From Acinetobacter sp. XH1741 (GTDB taxonomy: Bacteria > Pseudomonadota > Gammaproteobacteria > Pseudomonadales > Moraxellaceae), in NCBI RefSeq assembly GCF_041021895.1, contig NZ_CP157428.1, positions 806,001 to 870,000 of the forward strand: DNA of 64,000 bases, in the 5' to 3' direction. The notes under the pieces were generated by a model. That model had not been told where the DNA came from. It worked only from the letters and a program-made list of their open reading frames with translations, and did no database searches. The position numbers and the translations under genes are program-made. Position 1 is the stretch's first letter. Each line of letters opens with the position of its first letter. Positions 1-9,635 of this stretch are shown here, piece by piece.

Positions 1-574
1 TGCCTTGTAGGTAGTCATCTACGACAACAGCAAGTTGGTAATTAATAATGCCGTCACGGCGTTTAAGAACAAAATCGCCAAGGTCGTGTTGTAGATTTGA
101 ACAATGGTGTCCTTGCAGACGGTCATCGAAACAAACTTGCTGATCTTGAACTTTTACTCGAATCGCTTGTCCTTGAAAATCGAGATGTAAATCACGGCAA
201 ATACCTGCATAGATTGCATTTGAACCCAGCATTTTACGAGTACACTGACACGCATAAACCAGATCCTCTTTTTTAAGCTGATCTAATACGCTTTCATAAA
301 TATCTAGGCGGTCTTTTTGAAAGATGATCTGGGCATCTGAGTCGAATTGAAAAGCTTCAAGTGATGCGAGTATATGGTCTTCACTACCCGGGTAAATGCG
401 GGGAATGTCAGTGTCTTCAACACGAACGATCCATCTGCCTTGATGGGCTCGAGCATCACAATAACTGGCAACAGCAGTGATGAGTGAACCGAAATGTAAA
501 GGGCCGGTTGGCGAGGGCGCAAACCGGCCTGAGTATGAAAAGCTAGGCTTTTCTTGAGTAGCTACCGCGGTCAT
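1..574 (-). CDS. gluQ: Glutamyl-Q tRNA(Asp) synthetase, 3' part cut off by window edge
   Basis: The minus-strand frame opens at ATG 574 and runs off the left edge, so about 191 N-terminal residues of an enzyme of roughly 290-300 residues are visible. The class I synthetase HIGH-type motif APSPTGPLHFGS lies near residues 19-30. Cysteines in YACQCTRK and further on in YAGICRD match the zinc-binding Cys of the GluQRS family. The family is a GluRS paralogue without an anticodon-binding domain that attaches glutamate to the queuosine base of tRNA-Asp. It lies one base downstream of dksA on the same strand, the dksA-gluQRS order known from other gammaproteobacteria, so the two are probably cotranscribed. 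The C-terminal part is outside the window. Confidence 0.93.
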   Translation of the reverse strand, partial: MTAVATQEKPSFSYSGRFAPSPTGPLHFGSLITAVASYCDARAHQGRWIVRVEDTDIPRIYPGSEDHILASLEAFQFDSDAQIIFQKDRLDIYESVLDQLKKEDLVYACQCTRKMLGSNAIYAGICRDLHLDFQGQAIRVKVQDQQVCFDDRLQGHHCSNLQHDLGDFVLKRRDGIINYQLAVVVDDYLQG

Positions 575-575
575 A

Positions 576-1112
576 TTAACCGTTATTTTGCTTCTCTTTA
601 ATTTCTGCCAAAGTTTTGCAGTCAATACATAACGTTGCAGTTGGACGCGCTTCTAAACGACGTAAACCGATTTCGATACCACATGTTTCACAGAAACCGT
701 AGTCTTCGTTTTTAATCGCTTCCATAGATTGTTCGATTTTACGAATTAATTTACGTTCACGGTCACGTGTACGTAATTCAATTGCAAATTCTTCTTCTTG
801 GGTAGCACGGTCGTTTACATCTGGCAATGCAGTTGATTCGTCTTGCATCGTATTTAAAGTACGATCAACTTCAGACATTAATTCAGCTTTCCATGCTTGC
901 AGAATTTGTCGGAAATGCTCGAGCTGTCCTTCAGACATGTACTCTTCATTTTTCTTAGGTTGATAAGGTGCAATACCAAATAAACTTGCAGTTGTGCCTA
1001 TGTCAGAAGTTTTAGGTTTCACTTTACGTGCACGTTTTGCAGAAGCTTTGTCACCTTCCACTACAACTTCTGTATGTTCATCCAAAACTTGGTTGTGGTT
1101 GTCATTCGCCAT
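576..1112 (-). CDS. dksA: RNA polymerase-binding transcription factor DksA
   Basis: 178 residues from ATG 1112, which has a GAGGA Shine-Dalgarno about 10 bases upstream; an in-frame ATG eight codons earlier lacks one and would place the GAGGA inside the gene. The C-terminal C4 zinc finger (CETCG then CIDC, about residues 140-165) and the coiled-coil tip with DVNDRATQEEE are typical of DksA. The protein inserts into the RNA polymerase secondary channel and, with ppGpp, represses stable-RNA and activates amino-acid promoters. The N-terminal 40 residues form an acidic/basic extension beyond the E. coli protein (151 residues), as seen in other Moraxellaceae. It precedes gluQRS. Confidence 0.97.
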   Translation of the reverse strand: MANDNHNQVLDEHTEVVVEGDKASAKRARKVKPKTSDIGTTASLFGIAPYQPKKNEEYMSEGQLEHFRQILQAWKAELMSEVDRTLNTMQDESTALPDVNDRATQEEEFAIELRTRDRERKLIRKIEQSMEAIKNEDYGFCETCGIEIGLRRLEARPTATLCIDCKTLAEIKEKQNNG

Positions 1113-1192
1113 AATAGGGCATTCCTCATCATACACGTATTATCTATACGCAAAAAATATGGTGATATGCAAGTGTTTTTATAGAAAACCAT

Positions 1193-1211
1193 CGATGGGA
1201 TTTTCCCATCG
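1193..1211 (-). terminator. Candidate terminator hairpin downstream of cpdA
   Basis: A perfect 8-bp stem (CGATGGGA / TCCCATCG) with a 3-base loop. Read on the minus strand it is followed by a T-rich stretch (ATGGTTTTCTATAAAA), so it could end the nudF-cpdA transcript ahead of dksA. The T-run is imperfect. Confidence 0.35.
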
Positions 1212-1323
1212 GGTCGTCATCATATAGATTTTTCCTGCAAGATGATAGTCATTCTGTCCCGTAAATATTTTCAAAACGTGTTTACCCTAGTCACAATTAT
1301 ATATAAGCATATAAGAAATAGGG

Positions 1324-2136
1324 CTAATAGCCTGAAATATCAGTATTTATACGGTTTTTAAAATTTTCAAGTCGAAACACTTTTGTTTCAAAACTACCAT
1401 CGTTATTCAGACGAATGTAACGATAACCCGGTGCATTTTGATCAAGGGCGAAATCATTACTAAACGGCTTAAATTGCACGCTTGTCGAGGGTGTAGAGAA
1501 AAACTCGATCCCTTGCCAAATATTAAGTGAGTCTTGATGCACATGTCCGCAGACTAAAGCCTTTACATTTTTAAATGGGCTTAACGTATCAAGAAGGACA
1601 TTCGAGTTTTGAAGCTTATGATGATCAATCCATTTTGATTTCATGGCAAAAGGATGATGATGACAAGCCAGCAAAACTGGATGATCTGCAAACTGCTCAA
1701 GTAAATTCGCCAAATTTTCTAATTGTTCAGAAGAGAGATGGCCATCTATTTTTCCTTTTACAGCGCTATTGAGCATAATCACACGCCAGTTGCCTAAGCC
1801 TACCACCACAGGTTGTTGATGATTCTCGTTATGCAATGGAAAGTGGTCAACATTGTCATGATTGCCTAAGGTCTGGAAAAAAGGCAGACCTAGGTTTTGC
1901 ATAAAGCTTATGTAACGCTTGTAAGTAATAGGCGTAGGTGCTTGTGCGAGGTCGCCAGTATGGATAATCGCATCGGCTTCCGGATGTTGCTTCAATATTT
2001 GCTGAATAATGGCATGGAAACTTTCTTCAGGATTCATCCCCACAAATTCTAATTGTGGATACTCCAATAAATGTGTATCGGTAATTTGTATGATGACATG
2101 ATTTTTTTGTGAAAGTGTTGAGACTTGAAAAGTCAC
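1324..2136 (-). CDS. cpdA: 3',5'-cyclic-AMP phosphodiesterase, calcineurin-like
   Basis: 270 residues, starting at GTG 2136 with GAGG seven bases upstream. The metallophosphoesterase signature is complete and in order: DTH (about residue 19), GDLAQ (62), GNHDN (91), HHHPF (about 160) and GHVHQD (about 198), which together bind two metal ions. Proteins of this class (CpdA/Icc) hydrolyse cAMP and so lower Crp/Vfr-type signalling. The gene begins 4 bases after the nudF stop codon, and its ribosome site overlaps the end of nudF, as in the E. coli nudF-cpdA arrangement. The assignment to cAMP rather than another phosphodiester rests on family and context. Confidence 0.88.
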   Translation of the reverse strand: MTFQVSTLSQKNHVIIQITDTHLLEYPQLEFVGMNPEESFHAIIQQILKQHPEADAIIHTGDLAQAPTPITYKRYISFMQNLGLPFFQTLGNHDNVDHFPLHNENHQQPVVVGLGNWRVIMLNSAVKGKIDGHLSSEQLENLANLLEQFADHPVLLACHHHPFAMKSKWIDHHKLQNSNVLLDTLSPFKNVKALVCGHVHQDSLNIWQGIEFFSTPSTSVQFKPFSNDFALDQNAPGYRYIRLNNDGSFETKVFRLENFKNRINTDISGY

Positions 2137-2140
2137 CGTC

Positions 2141-2767
2141 CTACCTCTTCGGATTTATTATCGTTTTGCTGTGTTGAGCCAGCCATTGTAATGCCATAAT
2201 AACAGGGGCATTTCTTAAACGTCCGCTGTCGAGTAGTGTTTGAAGTTCACTATAACTAAACAAGTGTAGCTGAATATTTTCACCTTCATCATCTACCCCA
2301 AAAATACCACCTTTAGCTGGTAAATTAGTTTCGGCAACATACAGATGAAATAGTTCTGAACATGCACCTGCCGACGGGTAAAAACTAAATAGATGGTGTA
2401 AGTCCCGAACTTCACAACCTGATTCTTCAAGGCTTTCGCGTCTGATACAACTTTCGGGCGTTTCATTGCCATCTAATACACCAGCAATAATCTCGAGTTG
2501 CCATGGCGAATCAGAATCATCTAACGCACCTACACGGAACTGCTCAATCAGTGCGAATTGTTGTTTTTGATCGTTATAGAGTAGAACGCCGGCGGCTTCA
2601 GGCCGATGAACAAGTTCGCGCTGCAATATAGGAGTATATTCAGGTTGATTAAATAGACGATGTCGAAGGCTGACTTTTTCAACTTGAATAAAACCACGGA
2701 ATAGAGATTCGCGTGATGTTACTTCGACATCTTTAGATGTATAACTTGGACGTTCAACAATACTCAT
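2141..2767 (-). CDS. nudF: ADP-ribose pyrophosphatase (Nudix hydrolase)
   Basis: 208 residues from ATG 2767. The Nudix box spans about residues 107-129, from GVLDGNE to RESLEESGC, matching Gx5Ex7REUxEExGU. The AGVLLYND and FRVGALDD segments fit the NudF/TrgB ADP-sugar subgroup, which hydrolyses ADP-ribose to AMP and ribose 5-phosphate. It is followed 4 bases later by cpdA. No Shine-Dalgarno is visible; instead a long hairpin (2766-2815) covers the initiation region, which may affect translation. Confidence 0.9.
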   Translation of the reverse strand: MSIVERPSYTSKDVEVTSRESLFRGFIQVEKVSLRHRLFNQPEYTPILQRELVHRPEAAGVLLYNDQKQQFALIEQFRVGALDDSDSPWQLEIIAGVLDGNETPESCIRRESLEESGCEVRDLHHLFSFYPSAGACSELFHLYVAETNLPAKGGIFGVDDEGENIQLHLFSYSELQTLLDSGRLRNAPVIMALQWLAQHSKTIINPKR

Positions 2768-2815
2768 GATTCGGTCAGGACGAAATCTATTTATTTCATC
2801 CTAACCGAGAATCAT
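2766..2815 (-). repeat. Long inverted repeat covering the nudF start codon
   Basis: Arms 2771-2786 and 2793-2808 pair over 16 bases with two G-U wobbles in the minus-strand RNA and a 6-base loop. The pairing extends past one bulge through ATGATT (2766-2771) and AATCAT (2810-2815), which includes part of the start codon. No T-run follows on the minus strand, so it is not an ordinary terminator for thiC. Confidence 0.7.
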
Positions 2816-2842
2816 GGCTAGGCAAGTGTTTTTTTTGAATAT

Positions 2843-4825
<1,983 letters not shown>

Positions 4826-4831
<6 letters not shown>

Positions 4832-4940
4832 TACGCAGGTCTTAACCTGATCAGGTTCAACGGTACTTGTGATCAAACTTGTGTTGTACAACACGGAATT
4901 TACACAATCTCAGCGAGCTATTACTCGCGCTCCGTCAAGC
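4826..4940 (-). promoter_or_regulatory. TPP riboswitch (THI element)
   Basis: Minus-strand RNA shows the conserved THI-box pieces in order: a GGAGCGCG stem start, CTGAGATTG, then after a variable hairpin GAACCTGATCAGGTTAAGACC and CTGCGTAGG. This is the aptamer for thiamine pyrophosphate and lies directly upstream of thiC. Confidence 0.96.
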
Positions 4941-4952
4941 GATTTAGAGACT

Positions 4953-4982
4953 AACATGTTTTAGGTTGGCTGGCATTGTCAA
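4953..4982 (-). promoter_or_regulatory. Possible thiC promoter
   Basis: On the minus strand a perfect TTGACA (4982-4977) is followed after 18 bases by a weak -10, CATGTT (4958-4953). The start would fall just upstream of the TPP aptamer. The -35 overlaps the stop codon of the small lipoprotein gene. Confidence 0.4.
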
Positions 4983-5200
4983 TTTGTATCTATACAAACT
5001 GCATCTATATGGCAGTCACGATAGACTTCAGTGTTCCATAGGGAGTCTAATTTTAATAGCTGCTCAAGTTGTTCATGAGTCATCTGATAATTTGATTTTT
5101 TATCGCCATTCTTATCAGTTAAAACTATTTTAAATTGCTTATTACATCCAGCTAAAAGTAGGGCGCTATACATACTCATCATTAGAACTTTTTTCATCAT
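4979..5200 (-). CDS. Small putative lipoprotein
   Basis: 73 residues from ATG 5200; a TTG ten codons upstream would give 83 but places non-signal residues before the signal peptide. The N-terminus is MMKKVLMMSMYSALLLAGC, with the lipobox LLAGC for lipidation at the cysteine. The mature part is short and charged (KIVLTDKNGDKKS) with two further cysteines near the C-terminus (DCHIDAVC). I do not recognise the family. The gene sits alone between the thiC leader and a divergent TetR gene, and no clear ribosome site is visible. Confidence 0.6.
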   Translation of the reverse strand: MMKKVLMMSMYSALLLAGCNKQFKIVLTDKNGDKKSNYQMTHEQLEQLLKLDSLWNTEVYRDCHIDAVCIDTN

Positions 5201-5280
5201 TGTATTTTTATCAAAGTGAATATTGCTCAAATTATAAAGTTTAAAAAGATTGCATCATTGTTAGAAATCTTTATTATTAG

Positions 5281-5294
5281 GTAGGTCGGTCTAC
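5281..5294 (+). promoter_or_regulatory. Candidate TetR operator
   Basis: GTAGGTCGGTCTAC has matching outer arms (GTAG/CTAC) around a central CG and lies 14 bases upstream of the tetR start codon. TetR-family repressors commonly bind such a palindrome at their own promoter. Binding is inferred from position and symmetry. Confidence 0.5.
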
Positions 5295-5307
5295 TTAAAT
5301 TAAAACT

Positions 5308-5889
5308 ATGAATGATAAAACAGCAAGACAGAAAATTCTCGATGCCGCTTCAACTTTGTTTTATAACGATGGCATTACTGCAACTGGAATTAACTCTGTT
5401 ACCGCTAAAGCAGATGTCGCTAAGATGTCGCTTTACAATAACTTTTCTTCAAAAGGCGAGCTTGTTGATGCTTACATTGCTGCGCGGCATCAAGAATGGC
5501 TTGATCTTTATCAAAAACGTTTAGAACAAACGAAATCAGCTACAGAAGCTATTTTGGCAGTATTTGATGCCTATCAAGACCATGCAGAGTTTGCTTATGA
5601 AAAGGGCTTTCGAGGATGTGGGCTATTAAATGCTGCAGCAGAGTTTCCGGCGAATAGTGCAGGACGAAGTGCTGTAAGACAGCATAAAGAAGAAGTCGAG
5701 GCTATTGTTGCTGAACATTTAAGAAAATTAATACCAGACTCCCAGCGCGTTAATTATGTGGCTACGCAGCTTTCCTTTCTTTTAGAAGGCTCTATGGCAA
5801 GAGCTGGTTTGGAGGGTAATAGTCGTCAACTCTTATTAGCAAAACAAATGGCAGAAGATCTTCTAAAGAGAGAATGCCCGCATGATTAG
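5308..5889 (+). CDS. TetR/AcrR family transcriptional regulator
   Basis: 193 residues. The N-terminal helix-turn-helix region runs from KILDAAS (residue 9) through GITATGINSVTAKADVAKMS to LYNNFSSKGEL (about 45), the usual TetR layout. The C-terminal two thirds are the variable ligand-binding helices. The reading frame overlaps the next gene, an EamA-family exporter, by 8 bases, so the pair is one operon and the transporter is the likely target of repression. An imperfect palindrome lies at 5281-5294. The ligand cannot be told from the sequence. Confidence 0.9.
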   Translation: MNDKTARQKILDAASTLFYNDGITATGINSVTAKADVAKMSLYNNFSSKGELVDAYIAARHQEWLDLYQKRLEQTKSATEAILAVFDAYQDHAEFAYEKGFRGCGLLNAAAEFPANSAGRSAVRQHKEEVEAIVAEHLRKLIPDSQRVNYVATQLSFLLEGSMARAGLEGNSRQLLLAKQMAEDLLKRECPHD

Positions 5890-6787
5890 CCTCATTAAAA
5901 ATAGTAGTTATGGCGGTACCATTGCGATTTTAGTTGCCTCGGTTTTATGGGGAACAACGGGTACTGCGGCGGCATTTGCACCAACACTTGGGCCATTGGC
6001 AATTGGTGCGGTGGCTATGGGGGGCGGTGGTCTTTTACAAGCCTTGGTTGCATCGCGGGCGATACGGGAAAACCGACAATTTATAAGGAAAAATCTTTCA
6101 ATACTGCTTCTGGGTATTGTGGCAGTTGGTATTTATCCTTTGGCTTTTTATTCCTCGATGCATTATGCAGGGATTACGATTGGCACTGTGGTTTCAATTG
6201 GTTCAGCGCCACTGATTGCAGCTATTTTAGAGCGGTTCTTTGATCGCAAAACTTTGTCCACCATCTGGTTTCTAAGTTTTATTTGCGGGGTTATTGGCGT
6301 AAGCATGTTATCCATGGGTGAAAGTCATGCGATACAAGAAAGCACAAATGAATGGAATAAAATATTTGGTATCTTTTTAGGCCTTATCGCTGCTACAACC
6401 TACTCACTTTACTCCTGGGCGGCGAAAAGATTAATAGACAGAGGTGTCGCGGCTAAAGCTTCAATGGGCATGATTATGGGCGGCGGGGCAGTTATCTTGC
6501 TTCCAACCTTATTGGTTACAGGTGGAGGATTGTTGCAAAGTTCAACAAACTTACTTGTTGCTGGTTATATGATGCTGATTCCTATGTTCCTCGGTTATTT
6601 ACTTTTTGGTTTTGGTCTAAAAACAGTAAATGCCAGCAAAGCGACGACCTTAACTTTATTTGAACCTTTAGTCGCTGCAATTTTTGCCATTGTGTTAGTA
6701 GGGGAGCATGTTTCATGGTTGGGTTGGATAGGCATGTTTTTGATTTTTATTTGTATTTTAATATTGTCAAAAACTAAGAACGCTTAA
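5882..6787 (+). CDS. DMT superfamily (EamA) transporter
   Basis: 301 residues with ten predicted hydrophobic segments and two EamA repeats: the first starts at IAILVASVLWGTTGTAAAFAP (written here in part) near residue 12, the second near GIFLGLIAATTYSLYSWAAKR (about 160). Segments such as KATTLTLFEPLVAAIFA close the second repeat, as in YdcZ/RhaT-like drug and metabolite exporters. It overlaps tetR by 8 bases and is probably repressed by it. Inner membrane; substrate unknown. Ends with a short charged tail (SKTKNA). Confidence 0.88.
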   Translation: MISLIKNSSYGGTIAILVASVLWGTTGTAAAFAPTLGPLAIGAVAMGGGGLLQALVASRAIRENRQFIRKNLSILLLGIVAVGIYPLAFYSSMHYAGITIGTVVSIGSAPLIAAILERFFDRKTLSTIWFLSFICGVIGVSMLSMGESHAIQESTNEWNKIFGIFLGLIAATTYSLYSWAAKRLIDRGVAAKASMGMIMGGGAVILLPTLLVTGGGLLQSSTNLLVAGYMMLIPMFLGYLLFGFGLKTVNASKATTLTLFEPLVAAIFAIVLVGEHVSWLGWIGMFLIFICILILSKTKNA

Positions 6788-6867
6788 AAAACTAAAACTT
6801 TTAATGCCTTGAGTTTGATTCGAATTTTTCTTAGTCTTAAAGCCAAGTTTTATCGTTGATTTAAACA

Positions 6868-8214
6868 ATGAAAATAAAATTAATGCTTGTGGCGGGTTTA
6901 TGGAGTTTTTCCTCGTCGAGTTTTGCTCTAGATTTGGTTGAAACTTATGAGCGCGCGAAACAAAATGATCCGACATGGCAAGCGAATCAACAACAATTTG
7001 AAGCAGATCAGCTCAATTTAGGCTTGGCAACGGGTGCTTTACTACCCACTGTTACCTTGTCTGGAAAAATTAACCGTAATAGTCAAACAGTAAAACGTTC
7101 AAATTTTCCAGGCGTTGATCAAGAAGGGCTTTCTGATGCTTTGGTGAGTAATACATCGACCACCAAACAAGCAACTTTATCTGCTCGTCAGCCTCTTTTT
7201 CGTATGGATGCTTGGGAAGGTTATAAGCAAGTTAAAACTTCTATTGCTTTAAGTGAAATCACTTTAAAACTGCAAAAACAAGATCATGTTCTAAATGTCG
7301 CAGAAGCCTATTTTAATGTATTGCGCCAGCAAGCACTTACTGCTGCAAATTTACAAGAAGAAAAGGCTTTGCTCGAACAGCTCAATATGATGAATGCCAA
7401 ACTCAAAGAAGGTTTAGTGGCACGTAGTGATGTAAGTGAAGCAAATGCTCAATATCAAAATGCCAGAGCAAATCGTATTGCGACCAATGTTCAGCTCCTT
7501 TTAGCACAAGAGCAATTATCTGAATATATTGGCCCTTATCAAGATAAGCTTGCTGTATTGAGAAGCGATTTTACCTTTCAAAAACCTTATCCAGCCCAGC
7601 TTGATGATTGGTTAAGCTTAGCCCAACAACAAAATTTAAAGATCTTGCAGGCACGCACACAAAAGCAATATGCCGAAGACCAACGCCGTGTGGAAAAGGC
7701 TGCACTTTATCCACAGGTAGATGCAGTTGCGAGTTATGGCTATACCAAACAAACCCCAGAAACGCTCATTTCGACTGATGGAAAGTTTGATCAGGTTGGG
7801 GTAGAGATGAACTGGAACTTATTTAATGGCGGGCAGACTCGAACTTCTATTAAAAAAGCCACTGTAGAGTTAAATAAAGCACAAGCTCAACTCGATGCGG
7901 CCATTCGCCGTGCCAATGTAGACGTAAAAAGTGCTTTTATGCAGGTAGATACAGACCGAGCCAAGCTTGAAGCAAGAAAAGCGGCAATGGATTCATCGGC
8001 ACTTGTTTCACAAGCATCAAAAGCGAGTTATAACGAAGGGCTAAAAAGTATGGTCGATGTTTTATTAGCACAGCGTAATGCTTTTTCGGCAAAACAGGAT
8101 TATCTTAATGCTCAATATGACTACTTATTAAATGTACTGCGTTTGAAAGCTGCCATAGGCCAATTAGGTGAAAAAGATCTGGTCGAATTAAACAGTTGGT
8201 TAACGTATCAGTAA
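6868..8214 (+). CDS. tolC: TolC family outer membrane channel
   Basis: 448 residues with a signal peptide ending at SSSSFA (about residue 20). Two outer-membrane efflux protein repeats follow, with long alpha-helical coiled-coil segments (AEAYFNVLRQQALTAAN near 150; LLAQRNAFSAKQDYLNAQYD near 400). DLVETYERAKQNDP at the mature N-terminus is the usual start of the TolC barrel-helix fold. TolC trimers form the outer-membrane exit duct for tripartite efflux pumps and type I secretion. The A. baumannii homologue has been named AbuO; I infer this is that protein. No pump genes are adjacent, so it is a stand-alone channel gene. Confidence 0.92.
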   Translation: MKIKLMLVAGLWSFSSSSFALDLVETYERAKQNDPTWQANQQQFEADQLNLGLATGALLPTVTLSGKINRNSQTVKRSNFPGVDQEGLSDALVSNTSTTKQATLSARQPLFRMDAWEGYKQVKTSIALSEITLKLQKQDHVLNVAEAYFNVLRQQALTAANLQEEKALLEQLNMMNAKLKEGLVARSDVSEANAQYQNARANRIATNVQLLLAQEQLSEYIGPYQDKLAVLRSDFTFQKPYPAQLDDWLSLAQQQNLKILQARTQKQYAEDQRRVEKAALYPQVDAVASYGYTKQTPETLISTDGKFDQVGVEMNWNLFNGGQTRTSIKKATVELNKAQAQLDAAIRRANVDVKSAFMQVDTDRAKLEARKAAMDSSALVSQASKASYNEGLKSMVDVLLAQRNAFSAKQDYLNAQYDYLLNVLRLKAAIGQLGEKDLVELNSWLTYQ

Positions 8215-8322
8215 TAAAAACATGCTTTTATCTGAAATTTAATTTTGTCATAAAAATTTAATGATTGATGTGTTTTAATGCTCAATCATTTTATTCCTGC
8301 GCCATCATGTTGGAGGCTTCCC

Positions 8323-9045
8323 TTGAGTCCGAGTAATCCGGTGTTAAGCCATCATATTTCTTCTCAATTTAATGAAGATTTGCAAGATGTAAACACAAAG
8401 TTTATGACCATGGGTGGCTTGGTCGAACAGCAGGTTGCAAATGCAATTCATTCTTTACTTGATACAGATGCAAATTTAGCAATTGATGTTCAATTTAAAG
8501 ATAACGCAGTGAATCAATACGAGCGTGATATTGATGAAGGCTTGACGCTCATTTTGGCGCGTCGTCATCCAGCGGCGATTGACTTGCGTATGGTTATTGC
8601 GATGAGTAAAGCCAATACTGACCTTGAGCGTATTGGTGATGAAGCTGCAAAAATTGCCCGTATTGCACAAAATCTCTGTGAAGAGGGCGGTTCACCTCGT
8701 GGTTACATGGAAACTCGCCATATTGGCAACCAAGTACGTGTCATGATTCATGATGCACTCGATGCTTTTGCGCGTTTAGATGCAGATCAAGCTTTACGTG
8801 TGCTTTTAGCTGATGCTGACATTGACCGCGAATATCAATCTGCAACGCGTACATTAATGACTTATATGATCGAAGATCCGCGTCATATTGCTCGTGTAAT
8901 TAACGTCATGTGGGTTCTACGTTCTTTAGAGCGTATTGGTGACCACGCACGTAACATTGCAGAGCAAGTGATTTATATGGCGAAAGGCTTTGATGCTCGC
9001 CATACGAAAATTGAAGAAATTGAAGCCAAAGTCCACGAAAAGTGA
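8323..9045 (+). CDS. phoU: Phosphate signalling protein PhoU
   Basis: 240 residues from TTG 8323, chosen because GGAGG lies 6 bases upstream (8312-8316); the longer ATG start at 8278 has no ribosome site. Two repeated PhoU helical domains carry the metal-binding ExxxD-type motifs, for example DLERIGDEAAKIA (about residue 100) and RSLERIGDHARNIAEQ (about 210). PhoU links the Pst phosphate transporter to PhoR/PhoB. No pst genes neighbour it here. A strong terminator follows at 9064. Confidence 0.95.
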   Translation: MSPSNPVLSHHISSQFNEDLQDVNTKFMTMGGLVEQQVANAIHSLLDTDANLAIDVQFKDNAVNQYERDIDEGLTLILARRHPAAIDLRMVIAMSKANTDLERIGDEAAKIARIAQNLCEEGGSPRGYMETRHIGNQVRVMIHDALDAFARLDADQALRVLLADADIDREYQSATRTLMTYMIEDPRHIARVINVMWVLRSLERIGDHARNIAEQVIYMAKGFDARHTKIEEIEAKVHEK

Positions 9046-9063
9046 TATTAAGCTGAAATATTT

Positions 9064-9096
9064 AAAAGCCTTGTTTGAAACAAGGCTTTTTTATTT
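9064..9096 (+). terminator. Rho-independent terminator after phoU
   Basis: Stem AAAAGCCTTG/CAAGGCTTTT around a TTTGAAA loop, followed by TTATTTTT. Confidence 0.9.
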
Positions 9097-9111
9097 TTAA
9101 AAATAATAGAT

Positions 9112-9248
9112 AAAAAAATGTCCCGAACTTTGGGGGGAAGTTCAGGACAGAAAATCAAGTGCATTAAGATAAAACACGACAGGGATCGTGTCTCACTTGC
9201 TATGACTTGATATTACGATTTCAACTCATTTATGTCATGTAGAGTCCT
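9112..9248 (-). ncRNA. Candidate small RNA with C-rich terminator loop
   Basis: On the minus strand this non-coding stretch has its own promoter-like elements (9255-9283), a two-part internal hairpin (outer CAAGTG/CACTTG at 156-161 and 194-199, inner ACACGA/TCGTGT at 174-179 and 186-191, all +9000), and a terminator: stem GTCC-GAACTT / AAGTTC-GGAC at 9120-9148 with loop CCCCCCA and a following run of seven T (9118-9112). Length would be about 135 bases. There is no open reading frame. C-rich loops are used by some sRNAs to pair with ribosome-binding sites. The gene is predicted only. Confidence 0.55.
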
Positions 9249-9254
9249 GTGCGC

Positions 9255-9283
9255 ACTATGTAAGGCTTTATATGTTTGTGTAA
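9255..9283 (-). promoter_or_regulatory. Predicted promoter of the candidate sRNA
   Basis: Minus-strand TTACAC (9283-9278), a 17-base spacer and CATAGT (9260-9255). Transcription would start near 9248. Confidence 0.45.
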
Positions 9284-9292
9284 GTTTCACGT

Positions 9293-9331
9293 AAAAAAAG
9301 GCAGGTCTATGTATATAAACCTGCCTTTTTA
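9293..9331. terminator. Bidirectional terminator between sRNA region and fetP
   Basis: AAAAAAGGCAGGT and ACCTGCCTTTTT form a 12-bp stem around a 12-base loop, with A and T runs on both flanks. It would end the fetP-argH transcript on the minus strand. Confidence 0.85.
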
Positions 9332-9356
9332 CTGATAATCAGCTTAGAAAAAACGG

Positions 9357-9626
9357 TTATTCAGGCTTCCAACCCTCTGCTTTTTCAACGCTTTCATCAT
9401 TATTGAAGAACTTCTCACGTTGCTCTTCAAGAAACTTTTTTGCTTCTGGCTCAAACACGTTTAAACGCTTTTCATTAATCAGCGTAGTTTGGTGCTGTAA
9501 CCATTCTTGCCATGCTTGCTTAGAAACATTTTCAAAAAAATCTTGGCCTTTAGCACCAGGAAAAGGAGCAAAGTCTAGACCTTCCATTTCCTTTTGATAT
9601 TTACGGCAAAATACTTGTCGACTCAT
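9357..9626 (-). CDS. fetP: Probable Fe(2+)-trafficking protein (YggX)
   Basis: 89 residues, the family length. The N-terminus [19 protein letters not shown] carries the invariant cysteine at residue 7, and [23 protein letters not shown] and [11 protein letters not shown] are conserved blocks. YggX proteins protect Fe-S clusters and limit oxidative damage; the biochemical role is not fully settled. The start lies 9 bases beyond the argH stop codon, so argH and this gene are probably one transcript, ending at the bidirectional hairpin at 9293. Confidence 0.95.
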   Translation of the reverse strand: MSRQVFCRKYQKEMEGLDFAPFPGAKGQDFFENVSKQAWQEWLQHQTTLINEKRLNVFEPEAKKFLEEQREKFFNNDESVEKAEGWKPE

Positions 9627-9635
9627 GATTTATCC

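Noticed and set aside
8278..8322. ATG start of phoU at 8278
   Set aside because: No ribosome site; the TTG at 8323 has GGAGG six bases upstream and fits the family start.
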